DNA of 64,000 nucleotides, from positions 40,884,495 through 40,948,494 of the forward strand of contig CAMGYJ010000002.1 of assembly GCA_946122785.1 (NCBI GenBank), read 5' to 3'. Both the position numbers and the translations under genes were made by a program. Each line of letters opens with the position of its first letter. Position 1 is the stretch's first letter. This document shows positions 14,987 through 27,500 of this stretch, one piece after another. The notes beneath the pieces are model-generated. The model worked only from the letters and a program-made list of their open reading frames with translations, did not search any database and was not told the origin of the DNA. Source of the stretch: Linum tenue. Lineage: Eukaryota; Streptophyta; Magnoliopsida; Malpighiales; Linaceae.

Positions 14987-16240
14987 AGGTGTGATGACTA
15001 CTCCATGAGATTCTTATTATTTAGCGGTTCAACTGTAGTGAAGTTCCAACTAAACTAGCAAGCAAAAGCAGCAAATGTTGTGTTCCAAGTTTGAGAGAGG
15101 TCACCTAGATATGGTTCCCCCTAGACTGCAGTTAAGCCAAGTTGTAATTTGCCAAGTTCAGATTCAATGATAATTATACTGCGGGAGGTTCTTAGATAGT
15201 CTGCATTCTCGACTAAAGGTCTCCAGACCCTCTCAATTTGAGTCCCTAGCGGGCGACTAACCTCCACCGGAGTAAACAGACTGAGGCCCTAACGTACCAA
15301 ATCTCCTCTACTGAAATAAATCTAGTACAAAATAGTGAATTGACGACTTTAGTCAATCAAGGGTGCTCTATCAACCTAGGTAGATATTCTCATTCTAGGT
15401 CAAAGCAGGAATAACATGAATTTGATCAGGATTCATGCAATTCAGAAAACCATGTCTCAATTGAATATAATCAGTATCAAAGAATTTGTACTTGGGTTCA
15501 TACAACCAGACCTAACATACAAATCTAAGGTTCTTCATACCCAGGCGAGTGAGAGAGTTTACTCCATAGAGAGAGAAGGGAAATCTAGGTCAGATGCATA
15601 ATCATGCTGTGAAGGATGAGAATCTGCTTCTGGTAGTCAATCGACACTTCTCCAAGCCTTAACCGAGCTCCAATGGTGATGAAAATCGATCTAGGGCGCT
15701 TGGAGACTTTGGTTCATCATTTTCTCTCTCTAGGTATCTGCTTTCTTTCTCTAAAATTCGGATCCCTCTCAAAAATGGCCTTCTTTCCCTCAAAAGGGAG
15801 CAGATCGCGATACCCGGCCGTAATACCCGGTCGGGTATTTCAGGAGGTCGGCCGGGTATTTTGAAACACAACATCGTGGGGGAAAGGGGAATACCCGATC
15901 GATGTCCAGAATACCCGATCAGGTATTTAAGCATTCCGGCCGAGACCCCTTCTGCTTCCTTGCCTCCAAAGCGTGTTTTACCCGGCCTCCCTCGCATTTT
16001 ACCCGGTCGGGTATTTCAGCTCCTGACCGGGTATTTTCATCTGACAGCTCCTCTGGATCCAGCCTTCCACTTTCCGACCCGAAACTCGTTCCCACGCCTC
16101 AATATCCACGCCAAGTCCTGAAATATGACATAAACGAACAACCTAGCGTGAAATCGGCCTAAAACACGAGAATCGACTCTCAAACGGTTCAAGAAATGGT
16201 GGTCAAAACATGTGCAAATAATGGTTTATCAATCACACCT
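14987..16240 (-). mobile_element. LTR fragment A of an Athila-like, gag-only-type retroelement
   Basis: Read on the minus strand it has the same order of blocks as the LTR fragment at 49193-49900, including TCTATGGAGTAAAC, then GGTATGAAGAAC, then TATGTTAGG.(C)TTG..TGTATGAACC. Sequence upstream (16189-16380, minus) encodes a charged stretch followed by AKPGGGVIDKPLFAHV, perhaps the end of an internal reading frame. No second LTR or TSD was found, so boundaries are approximate. Confidence 0.55.
15810..16037. repeat. Cluster of ATACCCG/CGGGTAT inverted words in LTR fragment A
   Basis: At least eight half-sites occur within 230 bp. Paired ones include AATACCCG-GT-CGGGTATT at 15822-15839, ATACCCGATCAGGTAT near 15911 and TTACCCGGTCGGGTAT near 15999-16014. 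They cause no coding periodicity. Confidence 0.8.
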
Positions 16241-18779
16241 CCTCCAGGTTTTGCACTCACTAAATCCTGCGCTTCTTTTCCCTTTTCTAAGTTGAATTTG
16301 TCCCCTTCCATTCTCTTTTCTTCAATGTGGCGCCTTTCCTCTTCAACCTTCTCCCTCATTTTCTTCCCTAGACCAAGCATCCTCGCTCTTCGTCCTTGTC
16401 TCTTAGGCTTTTCAATTCCCTTGATTGAATGAGTGAGTGCACTCTACCTATATGGGGAAAGAGGTTAGCCAACCTCTCCATTCGAACTCTCCCTGTCTCT
16501 CGCCATGGATCCACTGCACAAGACCCAGATCAACGCTTCTGCGCTCTTTAAGTTTTAGGTGAGCGAATTAAGTTTATGGGTTCTGTTGGGTTCTTCATTT
16601 TGCCTCTGAAATTCATTTGAATATGGCTAGGCGATGAGGGTTGACCTTTCATCCTTCACGGGTTGAATCTGTTGTCGCTGCTACTGAAACTTTTAGGGAA
16701 GGGATGTAAAAGATCGTAGAGATTGCGACCACTGAGCGATTGGCTGGCAGCAGTGGTGGATGAGTGAGAATTGAGCAGCAGTGGGAATGGATTTCTGGAG
16801 GCAGAGGGGGAGGAAGATGACAACCGTGGTGGTGGTGGCCATGGAAGAATACAATGAGGGGTGAGGTTGGGTCGGTGGGGTATGGGGATTAGTATAAGAG
16901 AAATTAGGTTTTTTTTATTTTATTTTTAATGAATTTGATAATGTGGTGGAAATTTAAAAATTAAAAATTAAATTATTTTTTAATTGCCACGTCACACTTT
17001 TAATGGTCAACCATAAGAAATGACTGCCACGTAGGACAAAGTTAACGGACATGGACGAAGAGTGACCATTGATGAAACGAGAGTACAAAGTTAGTGACCA
17101 CGGATGGAATAAAATATTTTTTTAGATGAGAATCTAAAAATTTCATTAAGTACAGGCCATCGGCAAAAAACCCAGATTCCTCTCAAACAACCATATACAA
17201 GAGCTAACGAGCTACTATATCTAACAGAAAGAAAAGAAAACCTAGCTGTGAAACTTCTATACTAAGTCCAGGAGTCAAGAATTCTCTGCATATCTGGATC
17301 TCCATTCACCCTACATGTAACTTCACCTCACACTATACTACTGATCTTTAGAGGGGATCGAGCTGGCCGAGCACCATACATTCACAAACATCACTCACGC
17401 CAAACATAGCTTAAAGCAACACACCAGGTGAGTGTGAGCCTACAAACTTTTGACTTAGCAAGACCTCCTCCCCATTGCTTAACACACCAATCTATCAAAG
17501 GCTCCCACATAAGAAAAAGAGGGGGAGCATTCAACCTTAAACACTTCTGCAACACACAGCCTGTACATGAGCAGTGCATCAATAGATAAACTTTGTTTTC
17601 CACCCCTCCTAGACACAATAAGCATAGTCCAGAAACAGGTTTTCCCCAACGCAATAGCTTGTCCTGAGTAGTCAGACGATCATGCATAGCAAGCCAAACA
17701 ATAAATCCATGTCGATTTATAACTTCTTTCCCCCATATCAGCTTAGCCCAAGACACCCCAGGGACATGCTGCCTAATAGATTGCCAAACTTCAATAACTG
17801 AGAAACTGTCCATCTGTTCACCTTGCCACAGAACATCTGGCATCACTCTAGTAATAAATTGTGCAGCCAGACTTCTACACTTCAAAATCCTTTTCCATAT
17901 CCACATCCCTGCAGAACGAGAAGTGACATTCCAAATGCTCTGCTGCTTCAAACGGTAACGTCTCACCCAAGCTACCCAAAGAGAGCCACCATTAGTCAAT
18001 ATATCCCATATGTGCCTTAAAACACAAGCCTTGTTCCAGATCCCAGAATTTCTAATGCCCAAGATACCCTTCTGTTTTGGTTTTGCCAGCAGATCCTAAG
18101 CCATGACATCATTTTTTCTTATGCCATCCTCACCTGAATTCCAAAAAAATTCATTGCAGAGTTTTTCCACTTCCTTAATCACATACTGAGGCATCAAAAA
18201 CAAGTTAAGCCAGTATTGCAAAGTACTAGAGATGACTGAAGACACAAGTTAAATTGTTCCAGCATAGCTAAGAGTTTTTGTTCTCCATAACCTCAATTTC
18301 TGAGTAATTCAATCAATTAAAACTTGGCAGTCTCTTCGAGAAAGCTTGCCCGTAAGCAGAGGGACTCCCAGATACTTCACAGGTAAAGAACCAAGTGGAA
18401 ATTCATAATAAGCCGATATATCCTCTTTTTCCTCTTGAGAAACCCCTACATAAAATAGTTGACATTTTGCTAGGTTGCACCTTAAACCAGAAATAGAATA
18501 GAATTTGTCCATCAAACGCCTAATTCCAGCAACCCCTCGTACTTAACCATAGTAAACATCATCAGATCATCAGCGAAGCACAAGTGGGTTATCTGAAGCA
18601 GGTTTACACCTTGGATGAAGAGGAATCTGGTTATCAGCCACATATTTCTTCACTAAGTAATCCAGAAATTCCATAGCTATAACAAACAAATAAGGGGACA
18701 GTGGGTCCCCTTGTCTTAGACCTTTCCTAACTGAAATTTTTTCACATAAACCACCATTCACATCTATTTGAATCTTAGG

Positions 18780-20695
18780 TCACACAATTCGTGTGAAAGG
18801 AGTCGGAGCTCCCGCTTTGGAGCGCAAAAACGCGATTTTGAATGGATTAGCGAAAAAATCGTGATTAATTATCTAGGGCTGGTAAACGGTTAGCCGGTTA
18901 CCGGTTATACCGTTAACTGACGGTTTCGGTATACGGTAGACAAAACGCAGGTGTCGGTATACCGAACCATATCCGGTTAGTAACCGGCGGTTACTCGGTA
19001 TACCGATTATAGGGGGAGCCCCATCCCTTTATCGATTCATTCACAATCCATTCATCCTGTTCTCTCCTCTCTCTCTCATCTCCCTCAAGAAAAAACTCCC
19101 TCTCACCTTTGAACCCATTAACAAAACCTCACCGTCGCTGATTCATTCTCTATCTTCATGTGCCGTCGTCGGAGAGACTGCTAGAGTGATGGGTTCGTTG
19201 CTCGCCTAGCAGCCACCGCCTTTCTCCACTCCTCTACCGCCGTCCGTCGCCGCTGCTATTGTGGAGAACCCAGAACCCAGCGCTTCGCTCTCCCTCTCAA
19301 ACCCACAACCCCATCCGGCGACTCGCCCTCCATCTCGATCCCAGATCCGATGCCATGCAATCTCCCTCGCTCGACGGCTCTCCCTTCCTCCCGAGACCAG
19401 ATCTGGCACCATGCTGTCTCCCTATCACGGCGGTTTTCAGTCCATCGAGATTCCAGATCCGAAGCCGCCGCCAGGAATCTATACTGCCCACAGGCCGCCA
19501 GCGACTCGCCTTCCATCTTTGATTCCAGATCTGGAGCTGCCGCCGAGACACGATGATGCCCACTCTCTTTCATCTTCAACCTAGGTCAATGAATCTCTAG
19601 ATCGGCACCACTCTCACCCCATCTCGATTCCAGATCTGCCAGAGAAAGAGAAAGCGTTTACCAGTTTTTCGGATAACCGGGAAGATAACCGTTACCGGAA
19701 AGTCAGTAAGCCGGTTAACCGGCAATTACTCGGTACCGGTAGTCGGAGGATACACTGGAATTTCGGTAATACCTATAACCGGTAATTCGGTAACCGGTTA
19801 TACCGATACCGACCGATTACCAGCCTTATAATTATCTGTTGGAGCACGATTTCTTCGGAAAATTCACGATTTTATTTTACATGGATAGAGTGGAAGAGAT
19901 GAAGAGTAACTGTCGACGGCGATGACTGTCGATTTGGGGAAGGAGATGGAATCACCGGTCGGGCTGATGGGGGAACCTAGAAGGGTCGAATCTGCATCTG
20001 AAAGAAGCTTTCTTCATCATGAAGATCTTGAACTGTGGGGGAGGATATTGGTCGGCAGAGGGATATGCAAAGCCAACGAATGGGGAGCAAGCGGGGAGAG
20101 GAAATTGAGGCAATAGATGATCGGGGAGAGAAATCCAGTGTTGGTGATTCTGCATGTAAGAATTGGGTAGTGGATTGATTCGGTACCGTTGTCTCTTCGT
20201 TTCTTTATTCCTCGGAGAAAACAATTGATTGAGCACCTTGCAGCGAGCAGCACAATGCCAAATCTCGGTGTTTTATCTTCTTTCCATCCCCTTCAGCTTC
20301 TAACTTCGTGCTCGTCATCAGAGCTGTAGTGCCCTCTCTATATTTAACCAATTGCTTCATATTTGATATGCTCGAAGGAAAGGGGAAAGTTCTGTAGGGA
20401 GTGAATTATTGGTGAGAGAGAGAGAGACATAATATTTGGTTTGATTATTAGAAGTGGGGACGGGTTGTGGAAGACAAAAGTACTATGAGGTTTTTTAACC
20501 CAAGTATTAGGTTTATTTGGATTTTCTTTTTCTTTAGTTTATTTTTCCTTACATGATGATATTTGGTAAGCATGTGATAGTATATTGATAATATTTAAAT
20601 TAAAATAATATAATATTAAATTCCACACTCTGAATATATAATTCTTTCAAAATAGACGCTTCCACGCTCTCGCTCCCGCTCCACGAATCGGTATC
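18780..20695. mobile_element. Fold-back/MITE-like element inside LINE ORF2
   Basis: LINE coding sequence stops at about 18779 and resumes at about 20696. The two ends share imperfect inverted GC-rich blocks (GGAGTCGGAGC..GGAGCGC and GCGGGAGCGAGAGCG read from the other side), each followed by ATTTTGAA. The TSD could not be resolved. The hAT at 18874-19828 sits inside it. ORFs at 19922-20253 match no family I know. Confidence 0.5.
18874..19828. mobile_element. 955-bp hAT element (TAGGGCTGG type)
   Basis: TIRs are TAGGGCTGGTAA and TTACCAGCCTTA, with a perfect 8-bp TSD TAATTATC (18866-18873 and 19829-19836). Both ends are packed with CCGGTTA/TAACCGG repeats. The middle (19100-19620) is GC-rich with overlapping Ser/Pro/Arg-rich ORFs on both strands. 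It may be captured host sequence, but no family is recognisable. Confidence 0.85.
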
Positions 20696-20859
20696 CTAAC
20701 TTGAATCAGAAGAGTAGTGATACGGCCTTTAACCAATTTCACATAACCATAAGGAGAGTCCATAGCAGCCATCACACTGAATAAAAACCCCAGTCAACTG
20801 AGCCAAAAGTCTTCATGAGATCAATCTTAACAGCACATCTAGGAGTGATTACTTTTTTG

Positions 20860-21740
20860 CAATGTTGTCAAAACCGAGCCGAAACATGACCCGATAACGT
20901 GAACGACACGCACTTTAGTGGTCCAACCGGTCTTGAACCATAAAAAAACCCGTTAGAAAACTGACACCTTATAAATAATAATATTATAAGTAGAATACAT
21001 ATAAGATAGTATATTAATAATTCAGTGACTAAAATAAACAAATTAACAATGTGTAAACAAATTTAACCATTTACATTATATATATAACAAATTAACAACT
21101 AAAAAGTAAAAAACCTACTCTATGCACCCCATCCAACCACAACCACACACTGCACACCCCTCTCTCTATTTTTCAATATCTAACAAATAAAGAACCAAAA
21201 AGGAAAAAAGTGAAAGCAAAAAACCCCACTCCAAACCCCCTGCCACCGGCAGCGCCACTTATCTCTCTCTATCTTCAATTTCTTCCTCCCTCTTCTTGCA
21301 AAACACACGAACCAAAATAAACCACACAACAATCATCTCACCTTCTACTTCTCATCTGATGCTCTGGAATTGGATTCTTCTAATCCTTCACTATAAACGA
21401 TCGACCTCCATCACCCTCTTTGTTTCATCTCTTGATCTAGCTTTGTCACTCTTGAAGGACGGTGGAGACAACGACGATGGAGGACAGTTATCGGCCACCG
21501 ACGCCTTTTTGCTTGTGAGCATATATAGTGGCTTCAAACCCAATATTTTTTTAAAGCAGACGGGTCATGTGCCAAAAACCGGTCGAGCGGTTCGTGCGAC
21601 TCGGATGATTAACCGTCCGGCCGCTCAAAAACCGTCCTTCTGGGGCCTTCCGATTATTTGAGTGTATCGAGTCGGACTGACGACCGGGTGCCGAATTTAC
21701 CGGTCTGACCGGCCGGTCTGGCTCGGTTTTAATAACACTG
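20860..21740. mobile_element. 881-bp hAT element, compact copy of the outer family
   Basis: It starts CAATGTTGTCAAAACCGAG and ends CTCGGTTTTAATAACACTG. Perfect 8-bp TSD CTTTTTTG at 20852-20859 and 21741-21748. It interrupts the LINE reverse transcriptase. This copy defines the termini used to recognise the elements at 7312-32476 and 50044-52119. No transposase; the ORF at 21296-21661 is not convincing. Confidence 0.92.
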
Positions 21741-23529
21741 CTTTTTTGTGATAATCTCTCACTGATCAGGTTAGGCAAAACTTTAGCCATCCGATTTGTA
21801 AACAACTTAGAAATCCCTTTATACAAGACATTGCAACAAGATATGGGTCTATAGCCTTTCATATGTTCAACACAGGGTACTTTAACAACTAAAGCAAAAA
21901 TAGTAGAATTTACTATAGAATCTAAGTGACCAGTAGAGAAAAACTTCAGAATTACCTCTTCCACCTCCTTGCCAATGATATCCCAGTGAGCATTGTAAAA
22001 CTCCACTGGAAAACCATCATGTCCAGCGGCTTCGCCCTTTCCCATATCCGAGAATACATTTCTAATTTCCATTCTTGATACCCCTTTATAAGCTCTTCAC
22101 AATCAGCTGCACCTAAAAATAAGCTACTGGCTGCTGTTGAACATTTGGATCTGCAGATCCAATCAATTTTGAATAAAAATCCACAACAATTTATCCAATG
22201 CCTTGTACATCAGCAACCATGTTTCCTTGAGAGTCAAGTAAACTCGTTATCTGCTGCTTCTGGGTTCTAATTTTAATGTATCTGTGAAAAAAGGAAGTAT
22301 TGGAATCCCCATCTTGAATATACTGAAATCTAGATTTCTGCTTAAAAAACAGTTCTTCATCTTTCATGATCTCTTGATAAACCAAGTTAACTCTCTGGTC
22401 CTCCTCAACAAGTTGTGGGATAGGATCTTGAAGAACAACACTATGAGCTTTCTCAAGAGCAACTTCAGCCTCTCAAAATCGACCAGAAATGTTTAGGTAG
22501 ACCTCTCGGTTAAGTTTCTTTAAACCAATTTTAACCTGGGCAAGCTTACTGTAAAAGACAAAGTGTGGACATCCACTAAATGATTTCTTCCATGCCTCTT
22601 TAATGATAGACATATACTGAGGATGAGATTGCCAAAACAGAAAATATTTAGATGGCTTAGGCAAGCTATGCAACTGGGGGGCATTGTGCAACAACAAACC
22701 ACAATGATCTAAAATCTCCGGCGCAGGGGGAGGGGGGTTGCTTAACTGACAAGAAAATATCAAGTCAGGCTTCATTGACAAGAATTCTCTCAATGCTGCG
22801 AGCAAGGGTTAACTTTTTGCTTGTTCCACCAAGTAAACCAAGACCCTGCAGTCTTATGGTCCATAGCCTCCATTTTCTTCAACCATTATTCCCAAAAATC
22901 CAGCATACTAGTAGTAATTAGCTCCCATTAGAGGCTTCATTAACTTCATTGATGGCGTTAAAATCTCCCATTATGACCATAGGTATAGTATCCTCTTTAA
23001 GCCGTAGCAATTCCCTATAAAAAGCCTTCCTCTCCACCTCTTTATTAGGACTGTATACAAACAATATAATGAAATGAGACTGCTCAACAACCAAGATTTT
23101 CATATAGTGCTCACCTTCTTCCATGCGTGTGATTTTCAATCAAGGTTTCCAGAAAATCCAAACTCTCCCAGACTTAGACTTAATATAGTTATCCATATGT
23201 TTCCAAGCTGGAAAAAACACCTTCTGTTATTCCTTTGCTATTTCCTTCTAACACTCTAGTTTCAAACAGACCAACTATATCTACTTTTAATTTTCTTAGT
23301 TGTTTTAAAACAACTAAGTGCTTATCAGGAGCATTGAAGCCCCTGACATTCCAGCTCAAGATATTCATTTACCTCTCTTCTCCCCCCTACCTCGACCTCT
23401 TGGGAGAGAAGGGGGAGGAGCTACATTCCTAATACCCGAACGACTCTACTGCAGCCTTGGAAACGATTGCTCATCCAACCGAGGCCTCCTAAAACCCTGA
23501 TTCACGCCTGATGGCCCAGCTTTAGTCTT

Positions 23530-24398
23530 CTAACGACGATTAACCACCAAAGTAAACCTATCATCAGTAATTAACCCTGCTTCTGGTGGCGGAGTAACAG
23601 TTTCCACCTGCCTCAAAACACCAATTGTCTCTAGCCAACCTTCAACAAGATCCATAGCCAAACTCTTTTCTTTAGCCACTTCAGTCACTTTGGCAACCTT
23701 CTCATGAACAACCTCACCAATAACTGGAATTTTAGGCTGCCAAACTCGCTTACTAGGACCCATAGGAATTGAACAATCATGCCCAAAACATCCACACTTC
23801 GCACAAACCCTAGGCAAATTACAGTACTCCACATCCACAAAAATTTCAGGCAAGCCATCCGGAGTAATATTGAGTTTGGTAACCCATTTGATTGAGGACT
23901 TAACCTCAATACATATATGAGCAAAACTCACCTTCCTACCATTTTTCTTTGAATTATCCATACAAAGAGGCTTCCCCGAGGAACTTGCAACCCTGCCTAA
24001 ACCAACTTAAGACGTGATCTCAGACAGAAGGTTCTAAAGATGAACCCAGATAGGCAGCACTGTTTTATAAATAGCAAGAGGACTGATGCATAGCTCCAAT
24101 CTACGAAGAAACACAAGATGATGCCAAGGACCATTCTAAAAACCCATTGACAAATCTCAACATTCAAAAATTGTAACTGAAGAAGCTTCTTACCCATCCA
24201 CGAGACCCGAATTTTGCCATCCTTCCGTCAAATCCAGTTGGCCCAATAACAAATCGAAGAGACCGAGGCTGGACGATCGATGAATTGGCCTACAAGACTA
24301 TGTTCCCATCTCTTGGAACCTTCTTCAATCACCTCCTGAGGGGTCCTCAACGAACCATTTACATACTCTGGCTCGTAGTAGTCTAGCCGATTATCCTC
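23530..24398 (-). pseudogene. LINE ORF1: DUF4283/zinc-knuckle protein, broken
   Basis: Nucleic-acid-binding partner of LINE ORF2 (family knowledge). The minus strand shows WEHSLVGQFIDRPASV near 24290, then WMGKKLLQLQF near 24190, then CAKCGCFGHDC, a CCHC-like knuckle, near 23790. The pieces lie in different frames, so at least two frameshifts separate them. Confidence 0.75.
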
Positions 24399-24509
24399 AT
24401 GGAATAAAATATTTCTAGTGACCAAACGTGAACATTTTTAGTAATCCCAGTGACCAAACTTGTCATTTACCCTTTTTTTTAATTATTATCGTATTTTATC
24501 GGCTACACA

Positions 24510-27500
24510 TGTAACACCCCGACATTTGAGTTCGAGTTCGACTATAGTAAGTGAACGACTGAATAAACGTTTACGTAGGAATAGTTACAATTACAAATTA
24601 GGAATAATAATAATAATAACTTATTATTATTATTAGTAAAACATAACAAACAAAAAAAAAAAGGAGAAAACCCACCCCAAACAAACACCTTCTGTTACAC
24701 CATTCACCCCACCCCACTTCTCCACCTCTCTCTCTCGTGACCCAATTAATCCCCACCTGCAATAAAAATCCAACCGAGAACACTTCCTCCCTACAGCTAG
24801 CAGCACAATCAACCAACCACTCAGTCCCTACAACATTTACTTTGGATCTGAACTACTCATGTCAAGATAAGAATCAAGTAGTGTATAATTTAATTTTCCT
24901 TCTCATCTCCTCCCATTCTCAACGGACAGCACCATGTATGTTAAATATAACCTCATGTCAAGTAAAGCACAAGCAAGGTTCTTGAGAAGCTAATTGAAGG
25001 GCCACGTTTGAGAAGCAGAGAGTCAGTGGGCTTTATGCCAAACTTGTTCCTCTGTTCCTCCCCCAACTGCTTACCATCACTATCACCCTCTCGTCATCCC
25101 TACATCCATTACCATCATCCCTCGTGTTCCCAACACAGCCATCACCATCTCCGACTTTAGGAGGGAGAATCAAGATGAACTTCTCGTCATCCTCCCCTCG
25201 CGACATCGTCCGCCGCATCATCGTCATGGCTGGGAAATGACCACTTTATCAACAGCGACTCTCATCGCCTCTCGCACCTTAACTTTCAAAACAGTAGGTA
25301 AGATGGACTGAACACTTGCACAATTCAAGCTTCATTTCCCCATATTTAAATTAACTAAGACCATAGTTATTTGGTAGCTTCAATGGTATAGAAACGAGAA
25401 GATCAAACGGTGATCCAAGCAAGAAACAGAAGTTCTACTCACTAGGAACTAGGTATAGGAACGCCCAAGAGGTAAGCGAACCCGATACCTCTCGTCAATT
25501 TCGACGTTTAAGTTAATTATGCGAGTTGTGAATTTTTGGGAATTAGTGACCAAACTTACAGTCTTTTAGTGACGGAATTTTGGTTGTCTCTAAGAGACTA
25601 AGACTGCTGGTCTATTGTCCAGATCAGTCCCCCCATGTATTCAGTACATACAGCTTAGTCCCTCAGAGTTTTAAGTTTTGATAATTTGGCCCGAAAATCG
25701 TATTTTTCATGGTTATGTTTATTTCCGACACTTTTACGTGGGTATTTTCATAATATGATAATTTTATAAATTTGAGAATATCTGTATGATGCTCGTGTAT
25801 AAATTTTAGAATTTTTGGATCTGTAATTGTATTTATAAAATTTGAACGAATGTTGGTTTTAATTAAATAAAATACTGTACAAAGTCGGTTTGGTGATTTG
25901 ATAATTTTCCATGAAACTAGGATTATTTATTGATGTTATAAAATTATAAATAAGAATTATTAGTTTTTGTGACTCAGTTTAAAAATTTTATATGATTAAT
26001 TTTAGTAGGAAAAAGAGGTTATTTAAAAGAGGGGCTTATGTTTATTAATTGGGATTAATGATTTGAGTTAACCAAGGTCAGAATGTGGAGTCTTAAGTGG
26101 AAAATATAATTTGAGAAATTTATGAGAATTGTATGAGAATTATTTTAAGAAATATTGAGTTGTTTGAGATGATTTAATTCTTGATTAAAGAGGTTGAAAA
26201 GTTTAGTTTTGAGAAAATGATTTAAAAGAGATTGAGGGCCATTTTTCAAGGATTTTGGGACTAAGTAATCAATGAGGAAAATTTTTCCCAATACGTTAAA
26301 GGGACTAAACTTGAGGATTACCGACTAAGGGAAGATAATTTCGGTTGATAGGATTTATGAAGCGATCGGATTAAGGATCTCACATCAAGGAAAGTAAGGA
26401 TCGTCATTTGAGAGGTGAGTGGTTTAAGGGGGTAAATTCTACGCCTTACGTATTTTCAAGTATTTGACTTACGAGTTTTAAGTATGTGTGTTTATGTGAA
26501 TTGTATGCCAATGATTGATTTATGTCGTTATTGATGAGCATGTTTTATTTGAGATATTATCTGAGATGCTCTATTTGAGTTATGATTGTGAAGTATATGA
26601 TTATTTGAGCTTTCAGTATTTACTTGAAGCTTTTATATTTATGTGTATTTAATGAAGGTTGCTTGATCTTTAAGGATCAACATTTAAGAGGTATTTCACT
26701 CCTAATTAAATTAGGGTGAAAAGATTTAAAGGTAGTTCACTAACGCCAGTCCCCCGCCCCAGTGAAAGTTTAAAGGAAGAGCAAGTTTTGCTCTTAAGGA
26801 ACATGTGGATGAATCACTTAGACATCACATGAAGTTTAAAGGAAGAGTATGATATACTCTTAAGGTTTATGGGGTTGAATAGATTACTCCCATAAAAAGG
26901 TTTAAGGAAAGGCCTATGTTGGCCCTCATACGTATGAGCTGGGCGGTTGGACTAGTTAGTGAGGGGATCCCAGTGTCGGTCAAAGGTTTAATATTTTTGA
27001 GAGTGGCGAGTAACAGCAACTCACACGTTTTAAGAGTTAAAGTTTAAAGGGTGGAAGTATAAATAACTTCCACGAGTTTTTGAGGTGAACACTTAAGGGA
27101 ATACCCGTAAGTGATTCAAGTTTAAGTAATGGCGTAGACTGACCCCAACCCACTCACCAGGTCGTAGAGGAGGAGCTAGGGAGCATCCAGTCGAGGAGCA
27201 CCTAGTGAGAGAGCAGGCTACCAGAGGGGGACCACGTGAACACTTCTGAAGATGTCTGATCACGGATCGGAGTAAGCAGCATCTGTAATCTTTAGTTATT
27301 TGCTTTATGATTATGAGTAATGACTGGAGATTTAAAATGATAAAACTTTATGGATTGAGGTTTGCCCAAATGTTAGGGCTTTGCTTTTAAATTATAAGGT
27401 GTATTTTCAGTATTGGTATTTCGAGCACATTATTGTTTCTTTCTTTCAAAATTTTAAATATGCTCCGGAGCAAAAATTGTTATTTGATGGTTTTAGAGAT

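Larger units (their letters stand above)
17391..23368 (-). pseudogene. LINE ORF2: endonuclease and reverse transcriptase, broken
   Basis: It starts with MNILSWNVRGFN at 23368, the APE-type endonuclease motif. Then follow MGDFNAINEV near 22950 (endonuclease), RPISCCNVLYK near 21840 and FADD at 18567-18578 (reverse transcriptase active site), with LRQGDPLSPYLF at about 18680-18720. A zf-RVT-like C-terminal region lies at 17391-18062. Several stops and frameshifts are visible. The fold-back element (18780-20695) and a hAT (20860-21740) split it, so it cannot be functional. Confidence 0.88.
17120..24398 (-). mobile_element. LINE (plant L1 type), degenerate, with nested insertions
   Basis: Flanked by a 16-bp TSD, ATGGAATAAAATATTT, at 17104-17119 and 24399-24414, with a short A-tail (T run on the plus strand) at 17120. 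It inserted into the right arm of the MULE at 14075-24472. Two degenerate reading frames, ORF1 and ORF2, are on the minus strand. A fold-back element and a hAT element interrupt ORF2. Confidence 0.9.
14075..24472. mobile_element. Long-TIR Mutator-like element, later split by a LINE
   Basis: The left arm 14075-14340 (GGGTAAATGACAAGTTTGG...) is repeated in inverted orientation on the right as 16920-17119 plus 24415-24472. The right arm was cut by the LINE; rejoining its two halves restores the inverted repeat. Both flanks end in TTTTAATT, a weak TSD within poly-T. The parts just inside the TIRs (14345-14690 and 16480-16880) are richer in GC than the surroundings, as in gene-carrying Pack-MULEs, but their source gene is not recognisable. 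Confidence 0.75.

Noticed and set aside
19256..19584. Overlapping Pro/Ser/Arg-rich ORFs on both strands in a hAT element
   Set aside because: Several frames are open at once because the DNA is GC-rich; none shows a recognisable domain.
24473..24504. A clear TSD for the MULE 14075-24472
   Set aside because: The flanks share only TTTTAATT inside a poly-T run, so the element was called from its inverted arms instead.
24598..25227. Small ORFs duplicated at 29244-29873
   Set aside because: They are the same LTR sequence twice, low in complexity and without family signatures.
26663..27113. CRISPR-like array (repeat-spacer alternation)
   Set aside because: The host is a plant, repeats are short linkers, and the variable parts are self-complementary rather than unique spacers. 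It lies within an LTR.
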